Source: Methyloversatilis sp.
Lineage (GTDB): Bacteria > Pseudomonadota > Gammaproteobacteria > Burkholderiales > Rhodocyclaceae
DNA: 64,000 nucleotides
Assembly (NCBI GenBank): GCA_016791045.1
Contig: JAEUNO010000032.1
Location: forward strand, 158,288-222,287
Direction of reading: 5' to 3'
Made by a program: the position numbers and the translations under genes. The notes under the pieces were generated by a model. It worked only from the letters and a program-made list of their open reading frames with translations, did no database searches and was not told where the DNA came from. This document shows positions 20,009-28,219 of the stretch, one piece after another (position 1 is the first letter of the stretch; each line of letters begins with the position of its first letter).

Positions 20009-21210
20009 CAGGCGTAGTTCAGACCCATGGCTTCGCGCACGTCGCGCATCGTTTCCGACGCCAGCTTGCGCGCGCGCTCGCAGCCGTCGGCGACGATGTT
20101 GCGCAGCAGCATGGGGTCTTCCTCATATTGCCGTGCACGTTCATGGATCGGCGCCTGTTCCTTCAGCACGGCATCGATCACCGGCTGCTTGCAATCGAGG
20201 CAGCCGATGCCGGCCGAACGACAGCCCTCCTGTACCCACTGCTTCGTGCTGTCATCCGAATAGATGACATGGAACTGCCAGACCGGGCAGCGATCCGGGT
20301 CACCCGGGTCGGTACGCCGCACGCGCTGCGTGTCGGTCTTCATGCCGCGGATCTTCTTGGTCACCAGATCCGGCTCTTCGCGCAGCATCAGGGTGTTGTT
20401 GTACGACTTCGACATCTTCTGGCCATCGAGACCCGGCATGCGCGCCGCTTCGGTCAGCAGCGCGCCGGGCTCGGCCAGGATCATCTTGCCGCCGCCTTCA
20501 AGATAGCCGTACAGCCGTTCGCGGTCACCCAGACTCAGGCTCTGTGCCTCGTCGAGCAGCGCATGCGCCTGTTCCAGTGCCTCGTCGCGACCTTCCTGCT
20601 GGTACAGCGTGCGCAGTTCCTCGTACAGCTTGCCGCGCTTGCCGCCGAGCTTCTTCACCGCTTCGCGCGCCTTTTCCTCGAACCCCGGCTCGCGCCCGTA
20701 AAGATGGTTGAAGCGGCGTGCGACTTCACGCGTGAGTTCCACGTGCGGTACCTGATCCTCACCGACCGGCACCAGATTGGCGCGGTAGATCAGGATGTCG
20801 GCCGATTGCAGCAGCGGATAGCCGAGAAAGCCGTAGGTCGCCAGATCCTTGTCGGACAGCTTGTCCTGCTGATCCTTGTAGGTCGGTACGCGCTCGAGCC
20901 AGCCGAGCGGGCACATCATCGACAGCAGCAGGTGCAGCTCGGCGTGCTCGGGCACCCGCGACTGGATGAACAGCGTCGCCTGCGACGGATCGACGCCCGC
21001 CGCCAGCCAGTCGACCAGCATGTCCCACACGCTGCGTTCGATGACCTGCGTGTCTTCATAGTTGGTGGTCAGCGCGTGCCAGTCGGCGACGAAGAACAGA
21101 CAGGGGTATTCGTGCTGCAGACGCACCCAGTTCTTCAGCACCCCGTGGTAGTGGCCGAGGTGCAGGCGCCCGGTCGGGCGCATGCCGGAAAGAACACGTT
21201 CAGCGTACAT
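20008..21210 (-). CDS. trpS: Tryptophanyl-tRNA synthetase, long form
   Basis: This class I synthetase charges tRNA-Trp. Catalytic signatures are SGMRPTGRLHLGHYHG (HIGH-type) and GQKMSKSYNN (KMSKS). At 400 residues it is about 65 longer than E. coli TrpS (334), with an insert around residues 190-255 (KKLGGKRGKLYEELRTLY region). This longer variant occurs widely in betaproteobacteria. The segment CRSAGIGCLDCKQP near 325-340 is Cys-rich. It heads the scpA-scpB-rluB transcript. Confidence 0.95.
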   Translation of the reverse strand: MYAERVLSGMRPTGRLHLGHYHGVLKNWVRLQHEYPCLFFVADWHALTTNYEDTQVIERSVWDMLVDWLAAGVDPSQATLFIQSRVPEHAELHLLLSMMCPLGWLERVPTYKDQQDKLSDKDLATYGFLGYPLLQSADILIYRANLVPVGEDQVPHVELTREVARRFNHLYGREPGFEEKAREAVKKLGGKRGKLYEELRTLYQQEGRDEALEQAHALLDEAQSLSLGDRERLYGYLEGGGKMILAEPGALLTEAARMPGLDGQKMSKSYNNTLMLREEPDLVTKKIRGMKTDTQRVRRTDPGDPDRCPVWQFHVIYSDDSTKQWVQEGCRSAGIGCLDCKQPVIDAVLKEQAPIHERARQYEEDPMLLRNIVADGCERARKLASETMRDVREAMGLNYA

Positions 21211-21228
21211 GGTGTGGAATCATCCAGT

Positions 21229-21885
21229 TCAGAAAAGCAGCGCAATCAAGGCCAGTCTGGCCAGCGTCAGCAGCGGGCGCAGGATACTGTCCAGCACGCC
21301 GGTCAGCAAAAGTGCAAGCAGCAGGAACAGGCCGTAGGGCTCAAGACGGGCAAAGGCCATCGACGGTCCGCGCGGCAGCAGACTCACCATGATGCGGCCG
21401 CCGTCCAGCGGTGGAACCGGCAGCAGGTTGAGCACCATCAGCAGCAGGTTGATCAGGATGCCCGCCTCCGCCATGAGCGCCAGCGGCTCGCCAAAATACT
21501 GGGGAGAGGCGTCCAATGCAAATTTGTAGACCAGTCCCCAGATCACGGCCATGACCAGATTGGCGCCAGGCCCTGCGGCAGCCACCCACAGCATGTCCTG
21601 CTTGGGACGGCGCAGAAGCGAGAAATTGACCGGTACCGGCTTGGCCCAGCCGAACAGCAGGCCGGGCTGGCCGAGCATCGCGGCGCCGAAATACATGACC
21701 AGCGGCACCAGTATCGTACCGACCGGATCGATGTGCTTCAGCGGGTTGGCCGTGATGCGCCCGGCCAGGTGTGCCGTCGGATCTCCCTTGAGCAGCGCGG
21801 CGTAGCCGTGCGCCGCTTCATGCAGGGTGATCGCCAGCACCACCGGGATGATGATGATGGCCAGTCGCGCGATCATGTCATCCAT
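21229..21885 (-). CDS. Site-2-type M50 family membrane metalloprotease
   Basis: This 218-residue, highly hydrophobic inner-membrane protein has the zinc motif HEAAHG (about 22-27) and the third ligand region PVPPLDGGRIM (about 157-167), the HExxH and DG pair of site-2 proteases. Five to six membrane segments are visible. It belongs to the short stand-alone rhomboid-sized M50 group usually placed next to trpS or yciO in betaproteobacteria. The substrate is unknown. It lies 18 bases upstream of trpS. Confidence 0.88.
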   Translation of the reverse strand: MDDMIARLAIIIIPVVLAITLHEAAHGYAALLKGDPTAHLAGRITANPLKHIDPVGTILVPLVMYFGAAMLGQPGLLFGWAKPVPVNFSLLRRPKQDMLWVAAAGPGANLVMAVIWGLVYKFALDASPQYFGEPLALMAEAGILINLLLMVLNLLPVPPLDGGRIMVSLLPRGPSMAFARLEPYGLFLLLALLLTGVLDSILRPLLTLARLALIALLF

Positions 21886-21918
21886 GCGCGCTCCCTGCGC
21901 CAGGCAGGCGGTCGGCGC

Positions 21919-22551
21919 TCACGATTCGTCGAGGCCGAAGCGCGACACGTCGCCTGCACCGGCGCGTATCAGCAGCGGCTCGCCGGACGACAGATCGATC
22001 ACCGAAGTCGGCCGGGTGCCACACGAGCCCGCTTCGATCACCAGATCCAGTTCGTGCTGCAGGCGCTCCCTGATGTCGTCTGCATCGGTCAGCGGCAGCT
22101 CTTCGCCGGGCAGCAGCAGCGTCGATCCGAGCAGCGGCTCGCCCAGTTCGGCCAGCAGGCTGGACACGACCGGATGGTCGGGCACGCGCAGCCCGATGGT
22201 CTTGCGCTTCGGGTGCAGCATGCGGCGGGGCAGTTCGCGCGTCGCTTCCAGGATGAAGGTGTACGCGCCTGGCGTGGCGCTCTTCAGCAGCCGGAACTGT
22301 GTGTTGTCGACCCGTGCCAGGCTGGCGATCTCCGACAGATCGCGGCACATCAGCGTGAAATGATGCTGGGCGTCCACGCCACGGATGCGCCGGATGCGCT
22401 CCAGCACCTGCGCATCGCCCATGTGGCCGACCAGCGAATAGGCGCAGTCGGTCGGGATGGCCGCCAGCCCGCCGGATCGCAGGATGTCGGCCGCCTGGCG
22501 TATCAGTCTGGGTTGCGGATTGTCGGGGTGAAGATTGAAAAGTTGGGCCAA
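21919..22551 (-). CDS. yciO: YciO/Sua5/YwlC family protein
   Basis: This 210-residue protein has the Sua5/YrdC dsRNA-binding fold (IPTDCAYSLVGHMGD and KRKTIGLRVPDHPV). TsaC/Sua5 enzymes make threonylcarbamoyl-AMP for tRNA t6A; the YciO branch is closely related, and its cellular role is less settled. I assign the YciO branch on length and on the neighbouring rnm-like PHP gene, the same pairing as in E. coli. It lies between the M50 protease and the PHP protein, all on the minus strand. Confidence 0.85.
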   Translation of the reverse strand: MAQLFNLHPDNPQPRLIRQAADILRSGGLAAIPTDCAYSLVGHMGDAQVLERIRRIRGVDAQHHFTLMCRDLSEIASLARVDNTQFRLLKSATPGAYTFILEATRELPRRMLHPKRKTIGLRVPDHPVVSSLLAELGEPLLGSTLLLPGEELPLTDADDIRERLQHELDLVIEAGSCGTRPTSVIDLSSGEPLLIRAGAGDVSRFGLDES

Positions 22552-22670
22552 TTGGAATCGAAGGGGAAAATCAAGGGGAAAACCTGTGGCAAGTCGTCCG
22601 GGGCAAGTCGTTCAGGGCCACTCGTCCTGGGTCAGTCGCCATAGTTCGCTTCGGGGCGCCGTGCGCGAAC

Positions 22671-23528
22671 TCAGGTCATGCAGATCACACGTTCGTTCAG
22701 TTCCGGGGACCGCCATATCGGCTGCAGATCGTCGGGCAACGGCGCGCTGCGCCCCAGATCCACCGCGCTCTCGTCAGGCGCATGAAAATCCGAAGCGCGC
22801 GAGGCGTAGAAGCCGAATCGGCGCGCCAGGCGGGCAAAGGTACGCACTTCAGCGTCGCCGTGCGAGCCGGACACCACCTCGATGCCGCGGCCGCCAAGCG
22901 CATGGAATTCCTCGAACAGCTGTTCGATCCGCTCACCCGAAATGCGGTAACGCCCCGGATGGGCAATGACCGCGACGCCGCCGGCGCCATGTATCCAGGC
23001 CAGCGCCTGAGACAGCGTGGTCCACCGGTGATCGACAAAGCCCGGTCGTCCGGGTACCAGGAAGTTGCGGAAGACGCCGTGAACATCGCCTGCATAGCCC
23101 TGCTCCACCAGCACGCGCGCAAAGTGCGAGCGTCCGACCAGTGACGGGTTGCCGGCATGCCGCATTGCGTTTTCGTAGGGTTCAACCACGCCCAGCAGTG
23201 ACAGTTCGTCCGCAATGCGCAGGGCACGCGCGTCGCGCCCGCTGCGCACCCGGGTCAGGCCGGCGGCCAGATCCGCATTCGACGGGTCGATGCCCAGACC
23301 GACGACGTGAACCGTGATGCCGCCCCAGCTCACCGACACTTCGACGCCGTCGATGAAGGACAGGCCGCACTGCATTGCAGCGTTGCGTGCTTCGTCGAGT
23401 CCGCTCAGCGTGTCGTGATCGGTCAGCGACCACAGTTCGACGCCATTGGCCGCTGCGCGGGCAGCCAGTGCCGAGGGCACGAGCACACCGTCGGAGTGGC
23501 AGGAATGGCAGTGCAGGTCAGCGTTCAT
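22671..23528 (-). CDS. rnm: PHP-domain 5'-3' exoribonuclease/phosphoesterase (RNase AM-like)
   Basis: This 285-residue PHP-family metallophosphoesterase resembles E. coli YciV (RNase AM), which trims 5' ends of rRNAs and degrades 3',5'-pAp. Metal-binding PHP motifs are DLHCHSCHSDG, LTDHDT, IAHPGRY and SDFHAP. An insert domain lies between about 100 and 185. The yciO gene follows after a 119-base gap that contains three imperfect copies of a GGGCAAGTCGTCC-like sequence of unknown meaning. The gene is divergent from gcvH. The specific substrate is inferred from family only. Confidence 0.85.
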   Translation of the reverse strand: MNADLHCHSCHSDGVLVPSALAARAAANGVELWSLTDHDTLSGLDEARNAAMQCGLSFIDGVEVSVSWGGITVHVVGLGIDPSNADLAAGLTRVRSGRDARALRIADELSLLGVVEPYENAMRHAGNPSLVGRSHFARVLVEQGYAGDVHGVFRNFLVPGRPGFVDHRWTTLSQALAWIHGAGGVAVIAHPGRYRISGERIEQLFEEFHALGGRGIEVVSGSHGDAEVRTFARLARRFGFYASRASDFHAPDESAVDLGRSAPLPDDLQPIWRSPELNERVICMT

Positions 23529-23608
23529 ATCCTGTCGATTCTATCAGGCCATCGTCCCCCGCCCGGCGCGGCTACAATTCGCACTGGTCATTTCAACCTG
23601 GAACAGCA

Positions 23609-23986
23609 ATGAATCACCCGGATACCCTCCGCTACACCGACACGCATGAATGGGTCAGGATCGAACAGGACGGCAGCGTGACGGTCGGCATCACGGATCA
23701 CGCGCAGGACGCACTTGGCGACGTGGTTTTCCTGCAATTGCCCGAGGTCGGCCAGCAGGTCGCCCGCAGCGACTCGATGGCCGTCATCGAATCGGTGAAG
23801 TCGGCGTCGGATATCCATGCACCGGTGTCGGGCACGGTGACGGCGGTCAATCCGCCGGTCGCGGATGCGCCCGAACAGGTCAACAAGGATCCGTACGGTG
23901 CGTGGATGTTCGTCATCAAGCCGGATGACGCCGGCGAGCTCGATGTCCTGATGGACGCCGCCCGCTACACCGCTTCCATCGCCTGA
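23609..23986 (+). CDS. gcvH: Glycine cleavage system H protein
   Basis: GcvH is the lipoylated shuttle of the glycine cleavage system. The ATG at 23609 gives 125 residues starting MNHPDTLRYTDTHEWVR, the standard opening; longer in-frame starts run back into the divergent gene. The lipoyl site is Lys64 in ESVKSASD. gcvT and gcvP are not in the window, so this is an isolated gcvH, as is common in this group. Confidence 0.96.
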   Translation: MNHPDTLRYTDTHEWVRIEQDGSVTVGITDHAQDALGDVVFLQLPEVGQQVARSDSMAVIESVKSASDIHAPVSGTVTAVNPPVADAPEQVNKDPYGAWMFVIKPDDAGELDVLMDAARYTASIA

Positions 23987-24005
23987 TCGCCCGGCTGCAG
24001 CCTGC

Positions 24006-24743
24006 TCACGTCTTGCCGCGTCCGATGCGCTGGCCGTGCTTGCGCAGGCTGCCTGACAGCTGATCGATGATTTCGCCGGCTGCGGCGACGATCTGGTTCG
24101 GACCGAAGCCGGCCGACTTCATTTCCCGATAGAAGGATTTGGCCAGCAGCTTGGCCATCTGCGCAGGCTGTGCCGCGCCCTGCGTGAAGGCCTCCATGGC
24201 CGGCAGCGGCACGTGGCCGCCGCTTTCCAGCGCGCGCTGCGCAAAACCCGAATTCAGCAGGTAAGCCAGCTGAGCGACCTGGATCGCCTTGCCCGCGTAC
24301 AGCGCCAGCGCCGCGAGCAGTTGCTGGTCGACGGCGGTGAACGGTGCTTCGCCACGTGGCCGGCGCACATTGATGACGCCCAGCACACGGCCATCCAGCG
24401 CAAGCGGCTGACAGATGAAACTGCCGCCCTCGCCGCGCACCCGGAGATCGGGCGCGGCGGTATCGACGTCATCGATACGCTGCGCGACACCGCTCGCGAG
24501 TACGCTGCCGGACGTCGACATGCCGACACCGACGCGCACCTGCAGGGCGTCTTCGGCCAGTTCGCCGCGCCACGCCGCAAGCCCGAGCAACGCCTGCTCA
24601 CCCTCGCCGTCGGCCAGCATGATGGACGCGCGGGCGCAGCGCACGCCCGACCATACGGCATCGATCACCTGATCGAGTGCCGCCTGCAACAGACCGCGGC
24701 CGGCATCCGGCGCGGGCGGCGACTTCGGCTTCTCAGCAGCCAT
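24006..24743 (-). CDS. GAF-domain protein at the end of the Mla-type operon
   Basis: Starting at the ATG at 24743 the product is 245 residues: a GAF domain (about 20-165, with SASIMLADGEGEQ-like and GVINVRRPRGEAPFTAVDQQLL sections) and a helical C-terminal part of about 75 residues. It has no output domain, signal peptide or membrane segment. It overlaps the upstream lipoprotein gene by 11 bases, so it is part of the ppx-mla transcript. It could be a regulator, perhaps sensing a small ligand, but no function is known to me. Confidence 0.75.
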   Translation of the reverse strand: MAAEKPKSPPAPDAGRGLLQAALDQVIDAVWSGVRCARASIMLADGEGEQALLGLAAWRGELAEDALQVRVGVGMSTSGSVLASGVAQRIDDVDTAAPDLRVRGEGGSFICQPLALDGRVLGVINVRRPRGEAPFTAVDQQLLAALALYAGKAIQVAQLAYLLNSGFAQRALESGGHVPLPAMEAFTQGAAQPAQMAKLLAKSFYREMKSAGFGPNQIVAAAGEIIDQLSGSLRKHGQRIGRGKT

Positions 24744-25344
24744 CGCGTGCGCCTTCCATCGTCGGAGACGCGACCCATCCGGCAATCCGGACACCCAGGG
24801 CATCGACGGCACGCGCCGATGCCGCCACGCCGGCGGCCGCATCGGCGCCGGCCGCCGGTTCGCTGATCGCGAACGGCAGGCTGGCCAGTACGCGCTGCCC
24901 ACGCATGTCGGTCAGTACGGCGCGGCCGGACAGCAATGCCCGCGCGCTGTCCGGCCGGTCGAAGTGCTGGATGAATTCATCGATGTCGACCCGCAGCCGG
25001 CAACCCGGGCCGGTGCCCGCGTCGTCGGTCTGCAGCATCTGGCGCAAAGCGACCGCCAGCATTTCCGGTGGTGAAGCGGCCCAGCGGCTGAAGGCGTAGA
25101 TGTCGCGCCGGGTCGCACTTTCGTAGGCAAGGCGGTAGTGCATCGCACTGCCATCGAGCCAGCTCGGCGAACGGACCTCGATGGCGCGCAGCCCTGCGAT
25201 GCGCTGCAAGGTGGCACGCGCGCTGCCCAGATCGTGCAGTGCCGGTGGAGGCGGACGACTGACCAGCGGCCCGCAGCCCGCCAGCGCCACCAGAACGAGC
25301 GACAGCACCGCTGTCCGGACCTCCCGCATCGACCCAGCCTTCAT
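24733..25344 (-). CDS. ABC-type transport auxiliary lipoprotein (PqiC/MlaD-associated type)
   Basis: This 203-residue lipoprotein has a signal sequence ending in the lipobox LAGC followed by Gly-Pro, so sorting to the outer membrane is expected. The remainder matches the ABC_trans_aux family (LRAIEVRSPSWLDGSAMHYR and the RVDIDEFIQHF region), the outer-membrane partner of MCE transporters such as PqiC. It overlaps mlaD by ATGA and the GAF gene by 11 bases. It probably completes the trans-envelope lipid transport system. Confidence 0.85.
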   Translation of the reverse strand: MKAGSMREVRTAVLSLVLVALAGCGPLVSRPPPPALHDLGSARATLQRIAGLRAIEVRSPSWLDGSAMHYRLAYESATRRDIYAFSRWAASPPEMLAVALRQMLQTDDAGTGPGCRLRVDIDEFIQHFDRPDSARALLSGRAVLTDMRGQRVLASLPFAISEPAAGADAAAGVAASARAVDALGVRIAGWVASPTMEGARDGC

Positions 25345-26318
25345 CGCACCGCTCCTTCCGTGGCCGGCGCAAAACCGGCTTCACCCGGTCCGGCACGGGA
25401 TGTTTCGCGCCCCAGCAGCAGCGTCTGCGGCGAGGATTCAAGCTCGCCCAGCACCCGGTTGAGCTGGCGCGAATTGCGTTGCACCTCGTCGATCAGGCTC
25501 TGCAGCCGGGGCAAGGTGTCGTCGGTCACCTGTTGTCCGGCCACCACAGCCAGCGCATCGACGCGATCCGTCAGCTGTTTCATCGAACCCAGCAGGGCAC
25601 GCAGATCTTCCGCGGCCCGACGGCCTTCACCGCTGGTCTGTTCGACACTGGTCAGAATGCCGCTCAGGCGTTCGACGTTCTGCGGCGACATGACGGCCTG
25701 CGTTCGCTCGAACGTCTGCCGGGCCTCGGCCAGCACGGCCGGCAGCCCGGCCAGCGAAGCATCCAGATGCGCAGTGGCCGACTGCATATTGGCCAGCACG
25801 CCGGATATCCGCTCGATATTGCCGTCGTCGAACAGCACGTTCACGCGCAGCAGCACCTGCCGCAGCACAGCCATCGTGTCGGTCGCCTGCGAACCGAGCG
25901 CATCGAACTGCGAGCCACCGAGCGGTATGCGCGCAGGGCCCTGTTCGCCGGCCAGCAGCGGCGCCGGATCGGAGCCGTCGTCGTCGAGATCGATCAGCGC
26001 GAGTCCGGTCACGCCGAGGTAGGACAGGCGCGCACGCGTGGCGGCGGTGACCGGAAAGCGCGCCGGAATGTCGATGCGGACATGGATCTCACGCGGTGCG
26101 TCGGGATTGATCGAAATTTCCTTCACCTTGCCCACCCGGATGCCGCGGTAGCGCACCTGTGCCTGCGGACTGAGTCCGCTGACATTCGAGGTCGTCACCA
26201 GCAGATACTCACGCCCCACTTCGCTGTCGCTCGACAGGAACCAGGTCGCCAGACCGACACAGCCGCTCATCAGCAGCAGGAAAAGCCCGGCAGCGAGGGC
26301 GTGGGCGCGACTTTCCAT
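25341..26318 (-). CDS. MlaD-like MCE-domain substrate-binding protein
   Basis: This 325-residue protein is anchored by one N-terminal helix (AAGLFLLLMSGCVGLATWF). The MCE domain (about 40-120) includes VSGLSPQAQVRYRGIRVGKV, typical of lipid-transport MCE proteins. A long helical C-terminal region with heptads (about 150-300) follows, as in PqiB/LetB-type single-MCE proteins that form needle-like assemblies. It lies between the ATPase gene (2-base gap) and the lipoprotein gene (ATGA overlap). The substrate is inferred to be phospholipid. Confidence 0.9.
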   Translation of the reverse strand: MESRAHALAAGLFLLLMSGCVGLATWFLSSDSEVGREYLLVTTSNVSGLSPQAQVRYRGIRVGKVKEISINPDAPREIHVRIDIPARFPVTAATRARLSYLGVTGLALIDLDDDGSDPAPLLAGEQGPARIPLGGSQFDALGSQATDTMAVLRQVLLRVNVLFDDGNIERISGVLANMQSATAHLDASLAGLPAVLAEARQTFERTQAVMSPQNVERLSGILTSVEQTSGEGRRAAEDLRALLGSMKQLTDRVDALAVVAGQQVTDDTLPRLQSLIDEVQRNSRQLNRVLGELESSPQTLLLGRETSRAGPGEAGFAPATEGAVR

Positions 26319-26320
26319 CG

Positions 26321-27091
26321 TCAGCGCACCGTGACATCCGGCCTGCGCTGCAGGCGATCGGAGGCGAAGAAGTTCTGGATGAACGGGTGGTCGACGTTCA
26401 TGACGTGATCAAGCGGGCCATAGGCCAGTATACGTCGCTCGCCCAGCACGGCCACCCGTGTTGCCAGCGCGGCCAGCGTATCGATGTCATGCGTGACCAG
26501 AACGACCGTCAGGCCGAGTTGTCCGCGCAGCGTGCGGATCAGGCTGACGAAGGCGGCCGAGCGGTCCGGATCGAGGCCGGCGGTCGGTTCGTCGAGCAGC
26601 AGAAGTTCGGGTTCGAGTGACAGCGCCCGCGCCAGTGCCACCCGCTTGATCATGCCGCCGGACAGTTCGGAGGGCATCAGCCAGGCATGTCGGGGCTCGA
26701 GTTCCACCATGGCCAGCTTCATCATGACCAGATCGCGGATGGTGGCGCGATCCAGCCAGCGCAGCTCGCGCAGCGGGAAGGCGATGTTTTCGAGCACATT
26801 GAGTGCCGAGAACAGTGCGCCTTGCTGGAACAGCACGCCGAAGCGCTGGCGCAACCGGCGATCGGCCAGCGCGTCGCCCGAGAACAGCGGCTGGCCGAAT
26901 ACGCGGATCTGCCCGGCGTCCGGTCGCAGCAGGCCGATCACCTGGCGCAGCAAGGTCGTCTTGCCGCTGCCCGAGCCGCCGACCAGCGCCACCACTTCGC
27001 CGGCCTCGACGGACAGGTCGATGTCCTGATGGACGACGTTCGTGCCGAAGCGCGTCACCAGCCCGCGAATGTCGATGACCGGCGCGCTCAT
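26321..27091 (-). CDS. MlaF-like lipid ABC transporter ATP-binding protein
   Basis: The 256-residue ABC ATPase starts at the ATG at 27091 (MSAPVIDIRGLVTRFG). Walker A is GGSGSGKTTLL, the signature is LSGGMIKRVALARAL, Walker B is LLLLDEPTAGLDP, and the H-loop is VTHDID. Phe-Gly-Thr near the N terminus and the GGM signature variant are typical of MlaF rather than sugar or amino-acid importers. The start overlaps mlaE by ATGA. A longer upstream frame exists but only antisense-like sequence would be added. Confidence 0.92.
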   Translation of the reverse strand: MSAPVIDIRGLVTRFGTNVVHQDIDLSVEAGEVVALVGGSGSGKTTLLRQVIGLLRPDAGQIRVFGQPLFSGDALADRRLRQRFGVLFQQGALFSALNVLENIAFPLRELRWLDRATIRDLVMMKLAMVELEPRHAWLMPSELSGGMIKRVALARALSLEPELLLLDEPTAGLDPDRSAAFVSLIRTLRGQLGLTVVLVTHDIDTLAALATRVAVLGERRILAYGPLDHVMNVDHPFIQNFFASDRLQRRPDVTVR

Positions 27092-28212
27092 CCTCCCGGC
27101 AGTCCGATGTGACGCGTGGCGATGGCGAACAGTGCGTCGACCAGAATGACGCAGGTGATGGCGCTGACCACGGATTTGGTTGTGTTCGACGACAGGCTTT
27201 CGGTATTGGGCTTCACCGACAGACCGAAATGACAGGCCACCAGCGCGATCACCAGCCCGAATGCGACGCCTTTCGCCAGCCCGATGTACAGATTCGCGAT
27301 CGGCACCACGCGCGGCAGCGTGTCGAGAAAGAAGCCGTAGCTCATGTCGAGTTGAATCGATGCGGCCACCATGCCGCCGAACAGCGCAGCCGATGAGGTC
27401 CACAGCACCAGCAGCGGCAGCGCCGTCACCAGCGCCAGTACCTTGGGCAGTACGAGCCGCAGGCTGCGTGGTACGCCCATTGTCGCCAGCGCATCGATCT
27501 CTTCGGTCACCCGCATCACGCCCAGCTGCGCGGTCATCGCCGAGCCGGATCGTCCGGCCACCAGCACGGCCACCAGCACCGGCCCGAGCTCGCGCACGAT
27601 GCCGATCCCCAGGATGTTGATGATGAACACATCGGCACCGAAGGTCTTGAGCTGCAGCGCCGACAGATACGACAGCACGACGCCGATCAGGAAACCGACC
27701 AGTGCGGTGATCGGCAGTGCGCTGACGCCGGTCTTGTACAGATTGGCGGAGATCTCCCGCAGCGGGGCGTCCCGCGGCCAGCGTGCGATGTGCAGCAGGT
27801 CGAGCAGCAACTGGCCGATCAGCGCGACCAGATCGCCGATCTGCCGCCCGAAGGACAATCCGGCACGGCCCAGTTGAGCCAGCGAATCGAACGACGTCGA
27901 CTGCGGCGTTGCCAGACGGCTGCGTGTGCCAAGCACCGAGGCCGATTCCAGCATCGCGAGCGTATGTTCGCCGGCGTCGAGCGTTGGCGGCAGGCGATCA
28001 CCCCAGATGCGCCACAGCAGGCAGGCGCCAAGGCTGTCGATGCGGGCAATGCCGGTCAGATCCCAGCGAGCGGCGGCGCGTGCCTCACCGGTGTCGAGCG
28101 CGGCGCGCAACGCGTCGACGCGGCCTTCCAGCCCTTGCAGCGTCCAGTCGCCGCACAGTGATGCGACCGGCGCAGCACCCTCCCGATCGAACGATACGGT
28201 CGGTGCGCTCAT
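27088..28212 (-). CDS. MlaE-like lipid ABC permease with N-terminal STAS domain
   Basis: This 374-residue permease has a cytoplasmic STAS-like N terminus (about 1-105, WDLTGIARIDSLGACLLWRI) fused to an MlaE permease. The permease has GVLSYLSALQLKTFGAD, RELGPVLVAVLVAGRSGSA and EIDALATMGVPR, the MlaE core. In E. coli the STAS protein MlaB is separate; here it is fused, as in several PqiA-less betaproteobacterial systems. It starts 7 bases after the ppx stop. Confidence 0.92.
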   Translation of the reverse strand: MSAPTVSFDREGAAPVASLCGDWTLQGLEGRVDALRAALDTGEARAAARWDLTGIARIDSLGACLLWRIWGDRLPPTLDAGEHTLAMLESASVLGTRSRLATPQSTSFDSLAQLGRAGLSFGRQIGDLVALIGQLLLDLLHIARWPRDAPLREISANLYKTGVSALPITALVGFLIGVVLSYLSALQLKTFGADVFIINILGIGIVRELGPVLVAVLVAGRSGSAMTAQLGVMRVTEEIDALATMGVPRSLRLVLPKVLALVTALPLLVLWTSSAALFGGMVAASIQLDMSYGFFLDTLPRVVPIANLYIGLAKGVAFGLVIALVACHFGLSVKPNTESLSSNTTKSVVSAITCVILVDALFAIATRHIGLPGG

Positions 28213-28219
28213 GCACGTG

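Noticed and set aside
22552-22670. Three imperfect GGGCAAGTCGTCC-like copies between yciO and the PHP gene
   Set aside because: The copies are too short and divergent to call a repeat array or CRISPR; mentioned only in the PHP gene entry.
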